Shown here piece by piece: positions 1 to 5,096 of a DNA stretch of 5,096 bases (its first letter is position 1; the number at the start of each line of letters is the position of its first letter). Both the position numbers and the translations under genes were made by a program. The stretch comes from Phycisphaerales bacterium. GTDB lineage: Bacteria; Planctomycetota; Phycisphaerae; Tepidisphaerales; Tepidisphaeraceae. The notes below the pieces were generated by a model that was not told where the DNA came from, made no database searches, and saw only the letters and a program-made list of their open reading frames with translations. The stretch lies in the NCBI GenBank assembly GCA_003153655.1, contig PMAK01000052.1, positions 1 to 5,096 on the forward strand, written 5' to 3'.

Positions 1-2
1 CC

Positions 3-68
3 GGCACGGAACTCGTCGGCGAATGGCTCACGCCTCTTTTATCGGACGACGATCCGTCAAAACCGTAG
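3..68 (+). CDS. Possible C-terminal tail of an unidentified protein (5' cut by window edge)
   Basis: Reading from base 3 gives 21 codons, ending GEWLTPLLSDDDPSKP before a TAG at 66-68. The acidic, proline-containing end and the GC-leaning third positions look like an ordinary protein C-terminus. The other plus frames give arginine-rich, less protein-like translations. A small inverted repeat (TGACTG at 75-80, CAGTCA at 89-94) starts 6 bases after the stop and could be a weak 3' hairpin, but it has no T-tract. The fragment is too short to assign to a family, and a minus-strand or non-coding reading cannot be excluded. Confidence 0.3.
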   Translation, partial: GTELVGEWLTPLLSDDDPSKP

Positions 69-334
69 GAGGTTTGACTGAACAGTTACAGTCATATATC
101 CTAACACATACCGAACAAATGTCAAGCGAAAAATATGAAAATTTCGCGCCCAAATGGGAACGAGCCACGCTGCGATTGACCGGATGGACCAGGCGGCCCC
201 GCGAAAAACCGCATGTGAAAAAACGTGGAATTGTGGGGAACACCATCACCGGATGCAATCGAAGTAAGTTAGCATACACTAATAAAAACCCCGAAAAGTG
301 TACGAAAGTGTACGATTCTGTCCAGTTGCCTCTC
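69..334. other. Intergenic stretch without a convincing gene
   Basis: This stretch lies between the possible left-edge gene and the methyltransferase stop. It is richer in A and T than the flanking genes. It holds a 6-bp inverted repeat (75-80 with 89-94), an AGGAGG at 67-72 with no useful start codon behind it, and a 10-bp tandem repeat at 296-315. An open frame crosses it on the plus strand, but that frame continues antisense into the methyltransferase and has the odd composition of a chance ORF. No clear intrinsic terminator for the methyltransferase is visible, although the minus strand is T-rich just past its stop (about 283-297). Confidence 0.5.
296..315. repeat. Two tandem copies of a 10-bp unit, AAGTGTACGA
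   Basis: AAGTGTACGA occurs at 296-305 and again, directly abutting, at 306-315. The 10-base period is about one helical turn, so the two copies would face the same side of the DNA. The repeat lies 20-39 bases past the methyltransferase stop, which is an unusual place for an operator. Each copy contains the small palindrome GTAC. It could be a protein site, part of a 3' end structure, or chance. Confidence 0.5.
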
Positions 335-1174
335 TTATTCCCCAAACAATTCCGCCCCAGCCTTCTTCCCCCCATCCACTTTCCGCGCCCGAATCGCCAG
401 AAACAAAGGAATCTCCTCCCTCGCCATATTCTCCGCCCCAGCCTTCGGCCCGCTCGTGCTCTTCTTATGGCTCGCCCACTCCTCCATCGCATCCACCAAT
501 AATCCGCCCTGGCTCATCGCCTTCACATACCCGCTGATCGGCCGATGAAACTCCCACGTATACTGATCCGGATTCGATCCCGGATGCGTAACGATCGGCG
601 TCTTCCGCGGAATCAGATACCGATCCACCCGTCGATACTGCACCTTCGCCTCTTCATCCCACCCCCAACTCGTCTCCTTAGCCCCGCGAAAACAGGGATG
701 CATCATAACGATCACCAGCCGCCCGCCCGGCTTCAGGATTCGACCGATGCTGCTGAACACAGGCGGCAATGGATGAATGTTCTGAATCGCCAGCATGCAG
801 GCAGCCGCGTCGAACTTTCCGTCTCCAAAGTTGGAAAGGTTCACAGCATCCGCGACTTCGTAATGAATCTCCGCCGGCCCGCGCTCACGGGCGGCCCGAA
901 TCAATTCAACCGCCGCATCCGCGCCAGTGACACAAATCCCACGCCCATGCAGCGCCCGACAAAGCACGCCCTGCCCGCACGCGATATCGATCACCGCATC
1001 ACCCTGCGCAGCAGCCAGCAGCCGCAGAACGCCTGGGATAACGACCTTCTGGTGATACTCGCTGCCGGAATCTCCGACGAGTTCGTCATACCACTCAGCA
1101 ACGGGACTCCAATCCGTGCGAATGGAACCCTTGCGATCGGATTTGCGGGAAGGCTTGCCCGGTCGCTGCTTCAT
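335..1174 (-). CDS. Class I SAM-dependent methyltransferase, substrate unknown (279 aa)
   Basis: This is a probable cytosolic methyltransferase with a Rossmann fold that transfers a methyl group from S-adenosylmethionine; the acceptor cannot be predicted. Residues 21-52 (DWSPVAEWYDELVG onward) form the N-terminal cap. Motif I, the SAM-binding glycine loop, is VIDIACGQG at 61-69. The acidic strand-2 region is TGADAAVELI at 83-92, VADAVNL follows at 107-113, the strand-4 region is FDAAACMLAIQNI at 121-133, and ILKPGGRLVIVM is at 146-157. After the core come HPCFR (159-163), SWGWDE (169-174) and YRRVDRYL (180-187), then an EEW..HK segment and a final EIPLFLAIRAR. I recognise this C-terminal pattern from a widespread uncharacterised methyltransferase family. 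The stop is TAA. The ATG at 1174 overlaps the upstream small gene as ATGA and has only a weak purine-rich leader, so translation is probably coupled. The gene looks intact. Confidence 0.9.
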   Translation of the reverse strand: MKQRPGKPSRKSDRKGSIRTDWSPVAEWYDELVGDSGSEYHQKVVIPGVLRLLAAAQGDAVIDIACGQGVLCRALHGRGICVTGADAAVELIRAARERGPAEIHYEVADAVNLSNFGDGKFDAAACMLAIQNIHPLPPVFSSIGRILKPGGRLVIVMMHPCFRGAKETSWGWDEEAKVQYRRVDRYLIPRKTPIVTHPGSNPDQYTWEFHRPISGYVKAMSQGGLLVDAMEEWASHKKSTSGPKAGAENMAREEIPLFLAIRARKVDGGKKAGAELFGE

Positions 1175-1377
1175 TTCTTTCGACCAGGCATCTCAGCAGA
1201 AAGGAAAACAATCCGCTCGCTAGACCCGCTCTTCGGCGGCTCTCCGCATCCCTTGGAACAACAAGACCCCAACTTGCTTCGCTTGCTGGCGAGCGTCAGC
1301 CACGCCTGCCGAAAAAGAAAGCCGCAGCAGATCAAAACTGCGAAAAAGACCAGAATATTTTGACTCCGGATTTGCAT
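1171..1377 (-). CDS. Small single-pass membrane protein with a cysteine cluster, upstream of the methyltransferase (68 aa)
   Basis: The protein starts MQIRSQ, then has one hydrophobic segment at about residues 7-23 (ILVFFAVLICCGFLF), which contains two cysteines. A basic stretch follows (ASKRSK), then a CCSKGCG cluster at 39-45 and a polar tail ending PGRKK. One N-terminal membrane helix, a basic linker and clustered Cys/Gly resemble the small FeoB-associated Cys-rich membrane proteins (Pfam PF12669 type). The match is by architecture only, and no feoA or feoB is in the window. The stop overlaps the methyltransferase start (ATGA at 1174-1171), which supports a real two-gene unit. Two adjacent start codons exist, GTG at 1380 and ATG at 1377; I chose the ATG. 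No clear Shine-Dalgarno is seen. A TATAAT lies 15 bases upstream. The function is unknown, and the Cys cluster could bind metal or act in thiol chemistry. Confidence 0.6.
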   Translation of the reverse strand: MQIRSQNILVFFAVLICCGFLFRQAWLTLASKRSKLGSCCSKGCGEPPKSGSSERIVFLSAEMPGRKK

Positions 1378-1392
1378 CACTTACTTAAGGAC

Positions 1393-1398
1393 ATTATA
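1393..1398 (-). promoter_or_regulatory. Candidate -10 box for the Cys-rich protein/methyltransferase unit
   Basis: The minus strand reads exactly TATAAT from 1398 to 1393. Transcription would begin near 1386, leaving a leader of about 8 bases before the ATG at 1377. The best -35-like match is TTGACG at 1425-1420, but its 21-base spacer is longer than the usual 16-18, so the -35 assignment is doubtful. Confidence 0.4.
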
Positions 1399-1467
1399 GC
1401 GTTAATCGCAGGTCCGCAGCGTCAAGAATGAGTTTCACGGGCGACTACCGTATTACTTACCATTATT

Positions 1468-1473
1468 TATAAT
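1468..1473 (+). promoter_or_regulatory. Candidate -10 box for the DUF2142 gene
   Basis: The plus strand reads exactly TATAAT seven bases before the TTG start at 1481, in a locally AT-rich stretch. No TTGACA-like -35 lies at the expected distance; CTACCG occupies that place. If this box is used, the transcript would start at or next to the TTG and be almost leaderless. It could instead be a chance hit in AT-rich DNA. Confidence 0.35.
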
Positions 1474-1480
1474 AGGCAAG

Positions 1481-2926
1481 TTGCAAGCTATTATATACAA
1501 ATATTTTATATCGTCTTTATCGAGCCCATCGCGCGCGTTTCTTGTACTGGCCATGGTCTTTGGCACCGCGATGGTGCTGATCGTCCCCCCCTTCCAGGTT
1601 CCGGACGAGCCAGACCACTTTGTGCGGGCCTTTCAGATATCCGAAGGACACTTGGTATCGACCTGGGAAGGCGGCATCGGCAGAGGCGTTCTCCCCATCA
1701 GCATTATCCGAATCCTCGAGCCTTTCGGGCCAGTGAGATACAACAAAACGACCACATCATGGACCGAGATACGCGATGCGATGCGAATTCCTTTGCAACC
1801 CGACATTCGCGCGAAGTACACCCTTGAATTGGCGTACTACTCGCCCCTTCCATATTTGCCGCAGGCCATCGGGATTGGAATCGGCAGAGTTATGAGATGG
1901 CCGCCGCTGGTGCTGATGTATATGGGCCGATTCTGCAATCTATGGGCGTGGATAGCATTGGGATACCTGGCCCTCCGGATCGCGCCGGGATTCGGCCGGC
2001 CGCTTTTATTGTTGATTCTCATGCCAATGTCTCTGTCAGTTGGGACGTCGCTTTCCGCTGATGCGATAACCAATGGCCTGGCATTTGTTGTGACAGCACT
2101 GGCGTTCAACGCGGCCATAAAAAAGAGCGGCACTGAAAATCCGATTATCAGTTGGCGGTGGGTGGCGGCATTTGTTATCGGTTCGGCCGCGCTCACCCAG
2201 CCCAAAGCCGCCTATCTGCCGCTGGCGGGATTGATCTTTTGCGTCCCGGCGAAACGTTTCGGCGGACTAAAAAGATTCGCCACGATCCTACTGGTACTGG
2301 CCATCGCAAACGCAAGCCTGCTCCTTCTGTGGGAGCGGCAGACGCCTGGCTTGAACATGATCACCTATCTTGGACATCCCGATGTCTCGGCCCACAAACA
2401 GTTTGATTTTCTGCTGGGACACCCAAAAACGTTGCTGATGCTTCCCATCGCATCGGCCGAGCGCGACGGTCTTCTCATCATACTTTCGTTTGTTGGAAGA
2501 CTGGGATGGCTCAACATTCAAGTCTCGCCGCTGTTCGCCGTCATCTATCTGTTGCTGCTGCTGATTGCATGCCGATCGAGCGCGGAGAGCCCCATGTTCG
2601 CGAATAAATGGCTGGTCGCGGTGGTCTCGGGAGCAGTTGTGGTGGCCGCCACTGAAGCATTACTGGTGCTTCTCGATCTCGTTTGGACACCCGTTGGCAG
2701 TTCGCGGGTTGATGGATTGCAGGGGCGATACTTCATTCCCATTGCGTGTGCGTTGCTGATGTTCGTCAGCGCCGCGTGGAGATGTTTGCCGGAAAAATTC
2801 CAATCAAACCGAAGTGAATCATCGCGCAATTTCCTCACCACGATGATTGCGCTGGTGTCGTGCGCATATACGATCATGCTGCTTTACATACACTACTATG
2901 TCTCTGTTGGTGTGGGACTCGTCTGA
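1481..2926 (+). CDS. DUF2142 family polytopic membrane protein (481 aa)
   Basis: This is an inner-membrane protein with roughly ten hydrophobic segments, the first at about 19-36 and the last at about 451-470. DUF2142 hallmarks are present in order: PPFQVPDEPDHF at 36-47 just after the first helix, followed by RAFQISEG; YSPLPYLPQ at 120-128; SLSADAITNGLAF at 190-202; GRLGWLNIQ at 339-347; and DGLQGRYFIP at 411-420. The family (PF09913) resembles GT-C glycosyltransferases that use polyprenyl-phosphate sugars. The acidic pair in PDEPDH sits where such enzymes carry their catalytic acid, so a role in cell-envelope sugar transfer is possible but unproven. I kept the TTG start at 1481 because the next start, ATG at 1553, would remove half of the first helix and has no ribosome site. 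Upstream AGGCAAG is at most a weak Shine-Dalgarno. The stop is TGA. No glycan genes flank it. Confidence 0.88.
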   Translation: MQAIIYKYFISSLSSPSRAFLVLAMVFGTAMVLIVPPFQVPDEPDHFVRAFQISEGHLVSTWEGGIGRGVLPISIIRILEPFGPVRYNKTTTSWTEIRDAMRIPLQPDIRAKYTLELAYYSPLPYLPQAIGIGIGRVMRWPPLVLMYMGRFCNLWAWIALGYLALRIAPGFGRPLLLLILMPMSLSVGTSLSADAITNGLAFVVTALAFNAAIKKSGTENPIISWRWVAAFVIGSAALTQPKAAYLPLAGLIFCVPAKRFGGLKRFATILLVLAIANASLLLLWERQTPGLNMITYLGHPDVSAHKQFDFLLGHPKTLLMLPIASAERDGLLIILSFVGRLGWLNIQVSPLFAVIYLLLLLIACRSSAESPMFANKWLVAVVSGAVVVAATEALLVLLDLVWTPVGSSRVDGLQGRYFIPIACALLMFVSAAWRCLPEKFQSNRSESSRNFLTTMIALVSCAYTIMLLYIHYYVSVGVGLV

Positions 2927-2946
2927 CGGCGAACCGAAGATAACGG

Positions 2947-3993
2947 CTAAAACTGCTCCAAAAACCGCACGTCATTTTCGACGAACAGGCGAATGTTGTT
3001 GATGCCATACTTTCGCATGGCGATCCGCTCGATTCCGAAGCCGAATGCCCAGCCGGTGAATTGCTCGGAATCAACGTCGACCGCTTTGAATACATTCGGG
3101 TGAACCATGCCGCACCCGCCAAGTTCCACCCATCGGCTCTTGCCTCCCGGAAGATCAAACCATACGTCCACCTCCGCCGATGGCTCGGTGAAGGGAAAGA
3201 AGCTGGGACGGAAACGAATTTTGGCGTCCGCGCCGAAATAGGCGTGCGCGAACTGGAGAATGGTGCTTTTCAGATCAACCATCGTGACGTTTCGTTCGAC
3301 GACGAGCGCTTCGAGCTGGTGGAACATCGAGAGATGCGTGTCGTCGTGCGTGTCGGGCCGATAGACCCGGCCAGGAATGACCACGCGAATGGGCGGCTTC
3401 TGCTTTTCCATCACGCGGATCTGAACCGTGCTGGTCTGCGTGCGCAGAAGCGTGAGCTGTTCCTGCGGGCCGCGATCCAGCGCGGTGGCTTGGCCTTCGC
3501 CGGTTTCGGCGGCTAGATAAAAGTTGTCAAGCGGATCGCGTGCTGGATGACTCAACGGAATATTCAGCGCGATGAAATTGTGAAACTCGTCCTCCACTTC
3601 AGGACCAGAAGCCAGCGAAAATCCCATCCGGCCGAATAGCTCCGTCAGCTCATTCGTGACCTTGGCGAGAATATGGCGATTGCCAATTTGAGGCCGCAGA
3701 CCTGGCTCGGTGACATCGGTAGCATCGGCTCCGCTGTCGGCCGCGGAAAATGAAGCCTTCCGCGCCTCAAATGCGCCGGAAACACGATCCTTCAACGCAT
3801 TGATATGCTGACCCACGGTCGGCTTCTGATCCTTGGGCGTCTGGCCGAGCAGGCTCATCAAACCTTTGATGCTTCCCTTGGCGCCGAGGTATTTGATGCG
3901 GAATTGCTCGAGCTGCGCGATCGTGCCGACCGCGGCCAATTCTTCGTCGGCCAGCCTGGAGATCGCATCGATCTGCTGTGTGACATCCGCCAT
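2947..3993 (-). CDS. pheS: Phenylalanine--tRNA ligase alpha subunit (348 aa)
   Basis: This is the catalytic alpha subunit of the cytosolic (alpha-beta)2 enzyme that attaches phenylalanine to tRNA-Phe using ATP. The N-terminal ~80 residues form the tRNA-binding coiled coil and contain RIKYLGAKGSI at 32-42. The class II core follows: a motif 1 region with SGPEVEDEFHNFIAL (129-143) and HPARD (149-153); TSTVQIRVM (187-195); motif 2, GRVYRPDTHDDTHLSMFHQ (208-226); FPFTEPSAEVDV (266-277); GCGMVHPNV (293-301); and motif 3, FGFGIERIAM (317-326). It ends with FVENDVRFLEQF, matching the usual C-terminus. Length is normal to slightly long (E. coli PheS is 327 aa). A GTG at 4005 would add four residues, but GGAGAAG sits six or fewer bases before the ATG at 3993, so the ATG is preferred. 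The stop is TAG. pheT is not next to it on either side. Motif 2 carries LEAL where many bacteria have MEGL or IEGL. Confidence 0.97.
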   Translation of the reverse strand: MADVTQQIDAISRLADEELAAVGTIAQLEQFRIKYLGAKGSIKGLMSLLGQTPKDQKPTVGQHINALKDRVSGAFEARKASFSAADSGADATDVTEPGLRPQIGNRHILAKVTNELTELFGRMGFSLASGPEVEDEFHNFIALNIPLSHPARDPLDNFYLAAETGEGQATALDRGPQEQLTLLRTQTSTVQIRVMEKQKPPIRVVIPGRVYRPDTHDDTHLSMFHQLEALVVERNVTMVDLKSTILQFAHAYFGADAKIRFRPSFFPFTEPSAEVDVWFDLPGGKSRWVELGGCGMVHPNVFKAVDVDSEQFTGWAFGFGIERIAMRKYGINNIRLFVENDVRFLEQF

Positions 3994-3996
3994 GAA

Positions 3997-4003
3997 CTTC
4001 TCC
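3997..4003 (-). promoter_or_regulatory. Ribosome binding site that decides the pheS start
   Basis: The minus strand reads GGAGAAG from 4003 to 3997, with GGAG six bases before the ATG at 3993. The alternative GTG at 4005 overlaps this site and has no comparable leader, which argues for the shorter protein. Confidence 0.7.
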
Positions 4004-4035
4004 ACTGCCGATTACGTCCTGTGAATAGTTTGAAT

Positions 4036-4048
4036 CCGCAGCCTGCGG
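4036..4048. repeat. 13-bp palindrome in the pheS divergent intergenic region
   Basis: CCGCAG at 4036-4041 and CTGCGG at 4043-4048 form a perfect dyad around a single C. It lies between the divergent pheS (start 3993) and membrane-protein (start 4103) genes. It could be an operator shared by both, or a short hairpin in the pheS leader (five base pairs, three-base loop). No regulator is known for it, and chance is possible. Confidence 0.35.
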
Positions 4049-4090
4049 TCTTTACATTGATTGTGCAAAAGGGTCAAGCTGGCAAACGTC

Positions 4091-4094
4091 GGAG
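4091..4094 (+). promoter_or_regulatory. Ribosome binding site that decides the start of the 195-aa membrane protein
   Basis: GGAG at 4091-4094 lies eight bases before the ATG at 4103. An in-frame TTG at 4061 would add 14 residues but has no Shine-Dalgarno, and the ribosome site would then fall inside the coding region. The ATG is preferred. Confidence 0.6.
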
Positions 4095-4102
4095 TGGTTT
4101 CC

Positions 4103-4690
4103 ATGGACCTCTCAAAACTGCCGAAGCTGTCGAAGACAAGCGAAGCTCAACAGCTGGATGCTCAGACGCGACCGCCTCCGCCAACAGAGTCATCCGCGGC
4201 ACAACTCGAATCGCGACCGGTTAAGGTTACTTACGTTTGGTCCTCGCAATCGGCGCCGGCTGGCGGCTGGAGTGAAACCTGGCTCAGCATCGGAATCGGA
4301 ATTTTCCTGCTGCTTTTTCAGCCCAGGTTTCTGGAATGGTTGTCCTCGCGCCTGTTTCACACCTACTTCAATGAGTTTCTGGATGCTGACAACAATATTG
4401 TGCCTTATCGAACCCTTCCCGAGTTCTGGAGCGATTTGGGACCCACCTTGTTCGGCATTGTCTTCATCATGGACGGACTCTTAATCTTCACGCGCCGGAG
4501 GGAGCTCTACTGGACGGCGTTTGCCCTGACAATTCTGGCAACCGGGTACAACTTGCTCTGGTGCATCGGCAGTTATTCGAAATATGGATTTGCCCCCATT
4601 TCATTTCTAGCTGTCATTTTCGGCGGATTCATCGCCACATCACAATGGCGATTGATCAAGCTGCAACCCTGGCACCCGATTCAGCAATAA
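4103..4690 (+). CDS. Hypothetical membrane protein with about four transmembrane segments (195 aa)
   Basis: I do not recognise a named family. From the ATG at 4103, residues 1-55 are polar and proline-rich (MDLSKLPKLSK, then PPPP at 24-27), probably a disordered tail. Hydrophobic segments follow at about 59-73 (WLSIGIGIFLLLF), 113-129 (GPTLFGIVFIMDGLLIF), 137-154 and 163-180. Between the first two is an amphipathic, acidic stretch (LFHTYFNEFLDADNNIVPYR, 84-103). RRRE follows the second segment. The C-terminus, LIKLQPWHPIQQ, is polar. The lack of a signal peptide and the long polar N-terminus suggest an inner-membrane protein. It is transcribed divergently from pheS, with 109 bases between the starts, and is followed at once by a strong inverted repeat. 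Codon use looks like that of its neighbours, and a lineage-specific conserved protein is the likeliest reading. The stop is TAA at 4688-4690. Confidence 0.8.
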   Translation: MDLSKLPKLSKTSEAQQLDAQTRPPPPTESSAAQLESRPVKVTYVWSSQSAPAGGWSETWLSIGIGIFLLLFQPRFLEWLSSRLFHTYFNEFLDADNNIVPYRTLPEFWSDLGPTLFGIVFIMDGLLIFTRRRELYWTAFALTILATGYNLLWCIGSYSKYGFAPISFLAVIFGGFIATSQWRLIKLQPWHPIQQ

Positions 4691-4695
4691 AATAA

Positions 4696-4723
4696 CCCCG
4701 GATGCGGGGAGGTGCATCCGGGG
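4696..4723. terminator. Perfect 10-bp stem hairpin, probable terminator between convergent genes
   Basis: CCCCGGATGC at 4696-4705 pairs perfectly with GCATCCGGGG at 4714-4723 around an 8-base loop, GGGGAGGT. It begins six bases after the stop of the upstream plus-strand gene, but in that direction it is followed by CTCAGGGGAGGG, not a T-tract. On the minus strand the same stem is followed by TTATTTTATT, the layout of an intrinsic terminator for leftward transcription from the mutarotase-like gene, whose stop is about 130 bases away. It may serve both genes, or it may be one copy of a dispersed repeat. Confidence 0.65.
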
Positions 4724-4850
4724 CTCAGGGGAGGGAAAGATCAGGTCTCGCGCCAAATATCGCGTTCTTTCCAATCTATGAATGCGCCGGAATGGAAAAA
4801 GTTTACTGAATTTGAGCAATTATTTTTGGGAAAATAGGCGATCTGCGCCG

Positions 4851-5096
4851 TTACGCCAGGAACCACCGGACCGTCGCTTGCCGACGACCGAAAGGATCGA
4901 TCTGGCCAGCGGAACCATCCTTGATTGAGCGGTCAATCTGATCATAGCGGCCGGTAGTGGGCTCGACCGCAAAATGGCGGTTGCCGGCCCAGCCGCCAGT
5001 GTTGATCCACAGTCCCCAATACGCGGACATGCCATCATCTGATTCGTAGGCGACCCGCAACGAGCGATTTCGAGTCGGGTAGGAAACGAGGAAGGA
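4851..5096 (-). CDS. Galactose-mutarotase-like protein, C-terminal 81 residues (5' end beyond the window)
   Basis: The minus-strand frame is open to the right edge and ends at a TAA (4853-4851), so the N-terminal part is missing. The visible 81 residues contain AYWGLWINTGGWAGNRHFAV followed by EPTTGRYD. This is the C-terminal strand region of the aldose 1-epimerase / galactose mutarotase-like beta-sandwich fold. The Glu in AVEPTTG (visible residue 45) aligns by eye with the catalytic glutamate of aldose epimerases. The ending GRRQATVRWFLA fits the last beta-strand. The protein probably acts on sugars in the cytosol, but the substrate, and whether it is a true epimerase or a related unknown, cannot be told from this fragment. 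Just past the stop, GGCG-cagat-CGCC followed by TATTTT on the minus strand is a weak terminator candidate (4849-4837). The larger hairpin at 4696-4723 is a stronger one. Confidence 0.75.
   Translation of the reverse strand, partial: SFLVSYPTRNRSLRVAYESDDGMSAYWGLWINTGGWAGNRHFAVEPTTGRYDQIDRSIKDGSAGQIDPFGRRQATVRWFLA

Noticed and set aside
67..81. AGGAGG Shine-Dalgarno-like sequence
   Set aside because: No start codon at a usable distance opens a meaningful frame. It overlaps the possible TAG stop at 66-68 and is likely fortuitous.
171..261. Inverted CGATTG/CAATCG and directly repeated ACCGGATG segments
   Set aside because: Six- to eight-base matches about 80 bases apart are not distinguishable from chance and form no compact structure.
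23..502. Plus-strand open frame of 159 codons at the left end
   Set aside because: Its second half is antisense to the well-supported methyltransferase, its translation is rich in Arg, Pro and Lys without family signals, and its start has no ribosome site. The reverse strand is open over the same span, as expected by chance.
545..1363. Long plus-strand frame (272 codons) opposite the methyltransferase
   Set aside because: It is the mirror of a strongly supported gene. Its translation has a biased, Arg/His/Pro-rich composition and no recognisable motifs.
3061..3516. Plus-strand frame of 151 codons inside pheS
   Set aside because: It is antisense to highly conserved class II synthetase motifs, so it is a shadow frame.
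4010..4080. Phe-rich leader peptide or T-box upstream of pheS
   Set aside because: I looked for attenuation control known from some pheS genes. The leader has no run of Phe codons and no T-box-like elements.
4778..4837. 19-residue ORF, MNAPEWKKFTEFEQLFLGK, in the gap before the mutarotase-like gene
   Set aside because: The composition is protein-like, but there is no Shine-Dalgarno, no promoter evidence and no known family. An ORF this short is expected by chance in AT-rich DNA.

Overview
The window reads as chromosomal DNA from a moderately GC-rich bacterium. The best guess is a planctomycete of the Phycisphaerae type. This rests on the look of the PheS sequence, the DUF2142 membrane protein, sparse Shine-Dalgarno use, and short, loosely linked transcription units. 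It is inference, because no marker gene here fixes the taxonomy. No RNA genes, CRISPR arrays, transposases or phage genes were seen.

Layout from left to right. Positions 3-68 may hold the last codons of a plus-strand gene cut by the window edge, followed by about 270 bases without a convincing gene. On the minus strand, 335-1377 is a two-gene unit: a 68-residue membrane protein with a cysteine cluster, then a class I SAM-dependent methyltransferase, joined by an ATGA stop/start overlap. A roughly 100-base divergent intergenic region follows, with an exact TATAAT on each strand. It leads on the plus strand into a 481-residue DUF2142 membrane protein (1481-2926). That gene converges, with a 20-base gap, on pheS (2947-3993, minus), the alpha subunit of phenylalanyl-tRNA synthetase. 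A second divergent region separates pheS from an unrecognised 195-residue protein with about four membrane segments (4103-4690, plus). A perfect 10-bp inverted repeat lies just after that gene. The right edge (4851-5096, minus) holds the C-terminal end of a galactose-mutarotase-like protein.

Only the cysteine-rich protein and methyltransferase look cotranscribed; the other genes are single units in alternating directions. The window therefore does not describe one pathway. The only firmly assigned function is PheS, which charges tRNA-Phe together with a PheT subunit that is not encoded here. I found no convincing new defence, mobile or biosynthetic system. The points most worth checking are the pheS gene separated from pheT, the translationally coupled Cys-rich peptide and methyltransferase, and the G-rich hairpin at 4696-4735.
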